Below are positions 8,554 to 12,501 of a stretch of DNA of 12,501 nt, piece by piece. Position numbers and translations under genes: made by a program. The notes below the pieces were generated by a model, which did not search any database, was not told the origin of the DNA, and saw only the letters and a list, made by a program, of their open reading frames with translations. The stretch's first letter is position 1. Every line of letters begins with the position of its first letter. Source of the DNA: Porphyromonadaceae bacterium (GTDB lineage Bacteria > Bacteroidota > Bacteroidia > Bacteroidales > UBA11471); the NCBI GenBank assembly GCA_021199145.1, contig JAJQIP010000096.1:6018-18518 (forward strand), read 5' to 3'.

Positions 8554-8580
8554 TTTGTCCGTATGGAAATATTATTTTTG
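8554..8580 (+). promoter_or_regulatory. Possible promoter for the HPPK-like gene
   Basis: TATTTTTG (8573-8580) matches TAnnTTTG. A TTTG at 8554-8557 is 15 bases upstream, somewhat closer than usual; another TTTG at 8544-8547 is 25 bases upstream. The region is very T-rich, so chance matches are likely. A purine-rich stretch (AGGAAAGG) lies just before the ATG at 8607. Confidence 0.3.
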
Positions 8581-8606
8581 TTGTTTCAAAAAAGGACAGG
8601 AAAGGT

Positions 8607-8999
8607 ATGGCGGCAATTTTACGGCAAGCGATTATAAGCATCGGTTCGAATGTCCCCGATAAAGAAGCCCGTGTTTCAACGGCCTGTATGGAGTTGAAAA
8701 GTCATTTTCCCTCGTTTTCGGTTTCTTCCCTTTATACAACTCCGGCCGTAGGAAAGTGCATAGGCCAACCCGACTATTGCAATGCTGTAGCCCGTTTTTT
8801 GACGGCAGAAGAGTATGATAGTGTAAAAAATTTTTTCAAACAGATGGAAGTCCGTTTTGGCCGTTGTCCGGAGCGAGGATGTCAAACGCTTGTCGCACTC
8901 GATATCGATATTGTCGTATGGGAAGGTCAGGTATTGCGACCTGACGATGTGACACAAGAATATGTGCGCATAGGCCTTCGTCAGTTGGGCTTACTTTAA
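8607..8999 (+). CDS. Short HPPK (FolK)-like protein with degenerate active site
   Basis: HPPK transfers pyrophosphate from ATP to hydroxymethyl-dihydropterin in folate synthesis. This 130-residue protein has the recognisable scaffold: IGSN at 12-15 with Asp18, SSLYTTPAVG at 40-49, Q54 with DYCNAV at 56-61, FGR at 84-86, and ALDIDIVVW at 97-105, whose Asp99 and Asp101 match the two Mg-binding Asp residues. It differs from active enzymes, which are usually near 150-160 residues, in three ways. The Arg just before the LDxDI motif (PRTLDLDI in E. coli) is absent; the HxxxxxR segment after it is replaced by RPDDVTQEYVR; and the C-terminal tail is missing. It may be a non-catalytic paralogue or one with a changed substrate. 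No folate genes lie nearby in this window. The frame is intact, with no sign of a frameshift. Confidence 0.7.
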   Translation: MAAILRQAIISIGSNVPDKEARVSTACMELKSHFPSFSVSSLYTTPAVGKCIGQPDYCNAVARFLTAEEYDSVKNFFKQMEVRFGRCPERGCQTLVALDIDIVVWEGQVLRPDDVTQEYVRIGLRQLGLL

Positions 9000-9010
9000 G
9001 TCTCATATAA

Positions 9011-9048
9011 GAGAAGAGCGGGATTAATTGTCCCGCTCTTCTTCGTTT
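9011..9048. terminator. Hairpin terminator between convergent HPPK-like gene and btuG
   Basis: Bases 9012-9023 pair perfectly with 9031-9042 (core AAGAGCGGGA against TCCCGCTCTT), with a 7-base loop and one additional G-T pair outside. The + strand continues with CGTTT, a weak T tract; the - strand side is not T-rich. It begins 12 bases after the HPPK-like stop and ends just before the btuG stop, so it probably serves both convergent units. Confidence 0.75.
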
Positions 9049-9050
9049 AA

Positions 9051-10175
9051 TCAGTATTTAATGGCAAAGTGCCCTGGACATACCCCTGTATCGGCCATCC
9101 ATTTGAGGGTTCCATCGGGATTAAAGCAGTAGATAGTGCCGCTGTTGAAATAGTCGAGTGCATCTGTCATATAAACCTCTTTTGTACTCGGATTTACTGC
9201 CATGCCATAGGGGGATATGATTTCTGTACCATCGGTGATGAACTGTGTCTGAGAAACTTCCCTGGTATTCAGGTTAATAATATAGTAGCTGTTGTCGTAC
9301 GTATAAGTCGTGTAGTTCCACTCCGAAGAGTAAATATATGCCGAATCTCCAACCATGCAGAGATTGCTTGCTCCGATATTCAGCGTGTCAACGACAATAT
9401 CGTTCTGTGTATCAATTACATAAAGATTAGCGGCAATGTCATAATAATTACCCCGTGAGCTTACATAGAGATGCCCTTTGTTATCATATTTCAGTTGGTA
9501 GAGATTGATGGCCACATCAATGGATTTGGTTACAGTAAAGCTGTTCAGGTCAATTACCGAAACCCTATTATCGTATGTAGAGGATAGGTATCCTCCCGAA
9601 TTGGCCACATACAGCTTATTGTCGACAACGGCCATCTCCTCCGGTTGGTAACCGACGGTTACCGAATCGATGATATCGAGTGTAGAGGTATTGAATTTGT
9701 AGACGGCTCCTAATACATTCCCCTCGGAATAGGTCGCACTTACATAGGAGCTTACATAGGCATAGTCACCCTCGAAGCAGATATAACGGCCATTGGGTAT
9801 ATCTACCTCCCCAATGCGTATAGCGCTGTCGGCCGTCATGACTTCGACCTTGTGTGAACCGTTCATGACCGCATACAACCGGTTGTCGTAAATCTTCAAA
9901 TCGTTGCCAGTATCTCCCAGACCATTGATCGTCTGCGGATTACGTTCGGAATAAATATTTTTTTGATAAGTTCCCGTAGTGGCATCAAAATAGTCGATGG
10001 AGGCATTGTTGGAACCATAGCTTCCTTCGTTGAGCAGATAGAAACCTGACATTTCTCCGGATGTACCCTCGGTTACCGAAGTGTCGATTGAACCGATGAT
10101 TTGGTTGTCATCGTCGTTACAGCTACTCAAAAGGGCGAGTAGACAAAATGCGGAAAAGAAATAAATTTTTTTCAT
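9051..10175 (-). CDS. btuG: BtuG-like cobalamin-binding surface lipoprotein (beta-propeller)
   Basis: In Bacteroides, BtuG is a surface lipoprotein that sits on BtuB and captures vitamin B12 with extremely high affinity. This 374-residue protein has a lipoprotein signal peptide with lipobox LSSC (lipidated Cys19), followed by N-D-D-D; acidic residues right after the Cys act as a surface-export signal in Bacteroidota. The remainder consists of repeated YncE/DUF5074-like propeller blades: DNRLYAVMNGSHKVEVM, EGDYAYVSSYVSAT, DNKLYVANSGGYLSS, NKGHLYVSSRGNYYDI, GDSAYIYSSEWNYTT and KEVYMTDALDYFNSG, ending in CPGHFAIKY. The start ATG overlaps the receptor stop (ATGA), so translation is probably coupled. 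The function is inferred from fold, lipidation and position behind a riboswitch-controlled BtuB; YncE-like lipoproteins exist in other uptake loci, so binding of B12 is not proven by sequence alone. Confidence 0.85.
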   Translation of the reverse strand: MKKIYFFSAFCLLALLSSCNDDDNQIIGSIDTSVTEGTSGEMSGFYLLNEGSYGSNNASIDYFDATTGTYQKNIYSERNPQTINGLGDTGNDLKIYDNRLYAVMNGSHKVEVMTADSAIRIGEVDIPNGRYICFEGDYAYVSSYVSATYSEGNVLGAVYKFNTSTLDIIDSVTVGYQPEEMAVVDNKLYVANSGGYLSSTYDNRVSVIDLNSFTVTKSIDVAINLYQLKYDNKGHLYVSSRGNYYDIAANLYVIDTQNDIVVDTLNIGASNLCMVGDSAYIYSSEWNYTTYTYDNSYYIINLNTREVSQTQFITDGTEIISPYGMAVNPSTKEVYMTDALDYFNSGTIYCFNPDGTLKWMADTGVCPGHFAIKY

Positions 10176-12181
10176 AATGTTACAGTTAAAGTGATTTTAA
10201 AATTTGTTCCCGGCATAGGGTAATTGGCCACCACGTCGTAGTACTGGTTAAACAGATTGTTGACTTCTCCGGCAATCTTGAATTCGAATTTTTTGATTCG
10301 GAAAGAGCGGTTCAGAGCAATATCACTTGTGTACCAAGGTTGCAGATAATTGTCCGCTGTGTTCTCCGAATGGCTGTATCGTTCGCCGGTATAAATGAAG
10401 CTGTAGTTAAGAGACCATCTCCGCCATGCGCCCCATAGGAGCAGTGTGCCACTGTGCAAGGGGGTGTAAGGAATTTGGTCACCATAATATTTGTAGGAAG
10501 CATTTGTGAAATCTTGCGCTTTCTGGTACGTGTAGCATCCTCGTATCCCTACTTCCACCTCCTTAAAACATAAGATTGTTTGTGCAGATATTTCGCACCC
10601 CCGTATCTCGACCCGTCCTAAGTTAAGCATTGCCCAACTGAATTGTCCTCTCGAAGGAAAAGCGATGATTTTATTGGTGACAACATTGTAGTAGCCGTCC
10701 CCCTGCAGTTCGAATATCCGGAAGACCCCGCCCTTTCCCGTCTTGCGGTAGATGAAGCCGCCATCGTATTGTACTGTATATTCGGGCTCAAGAGATCTGC
10801 TGCCGATATCGTTGTAATATAGTTCATTAAACGTAGGCATACGGAACGATTTCTTACAGAAGGCCCGCAGTTGGAGGTTAGCCCGTTTAAAAGGTGTATA
10901 GTTGGCAAATACGGCCGGTGAAAGGATTTCTTTATTGTCTGAGGGGGTGACCCGTTTATCCTTTAGAGTTTCTTGTGTAAATGTTCCCAAGAGGCTTCCC
11001 TGCAGGTGGAAATTCCTTACCTGGAAGGCCGTGGCAACAGCCAACATTTCGGTATAGCGGGTCGGACAGACAAAGTTGTCCACGTCGGCATCGAGGTAGT
11101 TCCATTGGAAGTCGGTCGAGAGGGAGAGGTCCCACCAGGGGAAGAGAGACAGGGCATGAGCGGCCGCCAGGTAGCCCTCCTGCTGGCGGTAGTGGTTGTG
11201 TATGTAAATTTCCTTGGGGTCGTCACGGAGATATTCGGTATAGTCGTAGGCGTACTTGGCGTTGACAAGCACCTTGTAGCGGCCTAAGCCGCCCTGCCAG
11301 CTCCCTTGGGTGAAGAAGTCCCTGTCCCATTGCCTTTCACCGTGTTCCCATACATTGCTGAGTATCGGTCCTGGAAGTCCTCTCTCGGAGTTGTAGAAGT
11401 AGACTTTTGCATTCCACTTGCCCTTGGGTGCGTCTCCGAAGAAACCGCCTTCCATCCGGAGGGCCTCGATGTCGCCGTTCTGCCGGATGGCGGTGGTGTC
11501 GTAGGCGGTGGATCCGTCGGCGTTTGTCTTCCGGTAGCGGAACTTGTATCTTCCGGTGGCGTAGGTATATTCAGCGTTGAAGAGAGAGGAGACCCGAGGG
11601 GAGATTTTCTGTTCCCAGAGCAGGGAGGGATTCGCCAGACCGAAGGAGCCAGCCTTCATCGTTGCCCGGAGGTGGAACTTTTCGGAACCGTCGAAGGCGG
11701 GTCTGCGGGAGCGTAGATAGACGGCACCGGAATTCCCGAAGTCCTTGGCGGGCTGGAAAATGTCGCTTTTCTGACCGTTGTAGAGGGCTATTTCCTCCAT
11801 GTTGTCGAGGGAGAACTTGCCGAGGTCGATTTGGCCGTTCTGGGCGTTACCGAGCTGGATGCCGTCGTAGAAGACACCTACATGGTTAGCACCGAGACTT
11901 CGGACGTTCACGGTTTTCAGACCGCCCACCCCGCCGTAGTCCTTCAGCTGCACGCCGGAGAAGAAGCGGATGGCGTCGGCCACGGAGAGACAGTTGAGGC
12001 GTTCCAGGGTCTCACCGGAGAGTTTCTGTGGCGGGATGACCTCGGACTGCTGCCGGCCGTATACGGTCAGTTCCCGGATATGTTGGAGGGAGTCGATGCT
12101 GTTTTGGGCGTGCAGGGGCAGTGCCGCACCCGAAAGGGCGAGGGTACAGACAACGAGAGGGAACAACCACCGGCTCATCAT
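10172..12181 (-). CDS. btuB: TonB-dependent outer-membrane receptor for cobalamin (BtuB-like)
   Basis: BtuB imports vitamin B12 across the outer membrane using energy from TonB. The 669-residue chain has a signal peptide (residues 1 to about 26, ending LPLHAQ), a TonB-box-like segment RELTVYG at about 36-42, a plug domain at about 50-161 (LSVADAIRFFSGVQLKDYGG, KTVNVRSLGANHVGVFYDG, GNSGAVYLRSRRP) and a barrel running to the C-terminal strand FKITLTVTL. It lacks the long SusC-type N-terminal extension; its size fits vitamin or siderophore receptors. Two consecutive ATGs (12181 and 12178) are possible starts; GAGG directly precedes the first, so the second may be used. The B12 assignment rests on the riboswitch upstream and BtuG downstream. 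Bases from about 10950 to the start are clearly richer in G+C than the rest of the gene. Confidence 0.9.
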   Translation of the reverse strand: MMSRWLFPLVVCTLALSGAALPLHAQNSIDSLQHIRELTVYGRQQSEVIPPQKLSGETLERLNCLSVADAIRFFSGVQLKDYGGVGGLKTVNVRSLGANHVGVFYDGIQLGNAQNGQIDLGKFSLDNMEEIALYNGQKSDIFQPAKDFGNSGAVYLRSRRPAFDGSEKFHLRATMKAGSFGLANPSLLWEQKISPRVSSLFNAEYTYATGRYKFRYRKTNADGSTAYDTTAIRQNGDIEALRMEGGFFGDAPKGKWNAKVYFYNSERGLPGPILSNVWEHGERQWDRDFFTQGSWQGGLGRYKVLVNAKYAYDYTEYLRDDPKEIYIHNHYRQQEGYLAAAHALSLFPWWDLSLSTDFQWNYLDADVDNFVCPTRYTEMLAVATAFQVRNFHLQGSLLGTFTQETLKDKRVTPSDNKEILSPAVFANYTPFKRANLQLRAFCKKSFRMPTFNELYYNDIGSRSLEPEYTVQYDGGFIYRKTGKGGVFRIFELQGDGYYNVVTNKIIAFPSRGQFSWAMLNLGRVEIRGCEISAQTILCFKEVEVGIRGCYTYQKAQDFTNASYKYYGDQIPYTPLHSGTLLLWGAWRRWSLNYSFIYTGERYSHSENTADNYLQPWYTSDIALNRSFRIKKFEFKIAGEVNNLFNQYYDVVANYPMPGTNFKITLTVTL

Positions 12182-12223
12182 CCTCTAAGGGGGCGCTGTT
12201 GCACGCCATTCCGCTTAGAAGGG

Positions 12224-12250
12224 AAAAACCGACAGGGGAGACCCTGTAGG
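12224..12250 (-). terminator. Putative attenuator hairpin in the btuB leader
   Basis: On the transcribed strand CC-T-ACAGGG pairs with CCCTGT-C-GG (12242-12250 against 12229-12237, one T/C mismatch, loop TCTC), immediately followed by five T residues at 12224-12228. This is the shape of an intrinsic terminator. It lies about 70 bases after the riboswitch and 43 bases before the btuB ATG, the right place for a transcriptional off switch. Other leader content between 12182 and 12318 is a small CTTTC/GAAAG hairpin at 12294-12306, a palindrome ACCATGGT and a 33-codon open frame. Confidence 0.55.
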
Positions 12251-12318
12251 GCAGAAGATGTCAGATAAGAATAGACCATGGTTCAATCAGGCTCTTTCCT
12301 CGAAAGCTGTTGTTAAAA

Positions 12319-12498
12319 CTGTATGGCAGGTCTTCTGACTTGTTCCTGCGACAAGCGGCCTTCCCAGGAAAAACCCAGTGGCGAAAGAGATGGCTTGCGC
12401 AAAGAGATGGAACTCACAGCAGCGGGACTGTCCGGGATTCACACCCGATTCCCTATTAATCTCCATATCCTGTAGGGGATACTTCTGAACCAATACAG
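12319..12498 (-). ncRNA. Cobalamin (adenosylcobalamin-type) riboswitch aptamer
   Basis: Read on the - strand, the conserved elements occur in order: an ATTAATAGGGAATC block (12447-12460 region), GGGTGTGAATCCCGG, CAGTCCCGCTGCTGTGA (about 12414-12430), GCCACTGGG and CTGGGAAGG, and the B12 box AGTCAGAAGACCTGCC (12325-12340). The ends close with a perfect 6-bp P1 helix, CTGTAT (12493-12498) against ATACAG (12319-12324), so the whole aptamer is inside the window. It lies in the leader of btuB-btuG and should lower their expression when intracellular B12 is plentiful. The operon promoter must lie beyond base 12501. Confidence 0.96.
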
Positions 12499-12501
12499 CG
12501 C

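Noticed and set aside
8482..8606. Possible small gene or RNA in the divergent gap
   Set aside because: The gap is AT-rich and contains promoter-like boxes, but I see no conserved RNA fold or plausible short gene.
11306..11716. Long + strand open frames opposite btuB (also 10973-11287, 11831-12268)
   Set aside because: They are antisense to a well-supported receptor gene, sit where G+C is high and stops are rare, and their translations show no family motifs.
12287..12493. 68-codon open frame on the - strand at the right edge
   Set aside because: It lies almost wholly within the cobalamin riboswitch aptamer, whose conserved RNA motifs fully explain the sequence.
1..12501. CRISPR arrays, insertion sequences, phage genes, tRNA or rRNA genes
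   Set aside because: No regularly spaced repeats, transposase motifs, terminal inverted repeats or tRNA-like cloverleaf sequences were seen on reading both strands.

Overview
The window looks like chromosomal DNA from a member of the Bacteroidales (phylum Bacteroidota). The evidence is the gene order purH-mreB-mreC-mreD-mrdA-rodA, a surface lipoprotein with a Cys-Asn-Asp-Asp-Asp export-type N-terminus, TAnnTTTG-type promoter boxes, many starts without a Shine-Dalgarno sequence, and a BtuB/BtuG vitamin B12 uptake pair behind a cobalamin riboswitch. Genus cannot be fixed from this sequence alone.

Region 1 (1-6725, + strand) is one tightly packed operon. It opens with the 3' part of purH (last steps of IMP synthesis), followed 21 bases later by the rod-shape elongasome: mreB (actin-like filament), mreC and mreD (membrane scaffold), mrdA (PBP2 transpeptidase) and rodA (SEDS glycosyltransferase). 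mreC/mreD and mreD/mrdA overlap, and rodA starts one base after mrdA stops. Together these genes make the machine that inserts peptidoglycan along the cell cylinder. A strong two-way hairpin terminator (6688-6717) closes the operon.

Region 2 (6739-8999) holds two divergent genes. On the - strand is an AspT/YidE-type transporter with two membrane halves and two RCK_C (TrkA_C) domains. On the + strand is a short HPPK (FolK)-like protein that lacks several residues expected of an active enzyme. The 188-base gap between them carries candidate Bacteroidota promoters for both. A 12-bp hairpin (9012-9042) separates this region from the convergent B12 operon.

Region 3 (9051-12501, - strand) is a vitamin B12 capture operon. 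It has a complete cobalamin riboswitch aptamer (12319-12498), a leader with an intrinsic-terminator-like hairpin, a TonB-dependent BtuB-type outer-membrane receptor, and a BtuG-like beta-propeller surface lipoprotein whose start overlaps the receptor stop (ATGA). Its promoter lies beyond the right edge of the window.

I see no CRISPR array, insertion sequence, phage gene, tRNA or rRNA, and no clearly new multi-gene system. The observations most worth a second look are the degenerate HPPK-like protein, the abrupt base-composition change inside btuB, and the leader between riboswitch and btuB (terminator, possible alternative pairing, 33-codon leader ORF).
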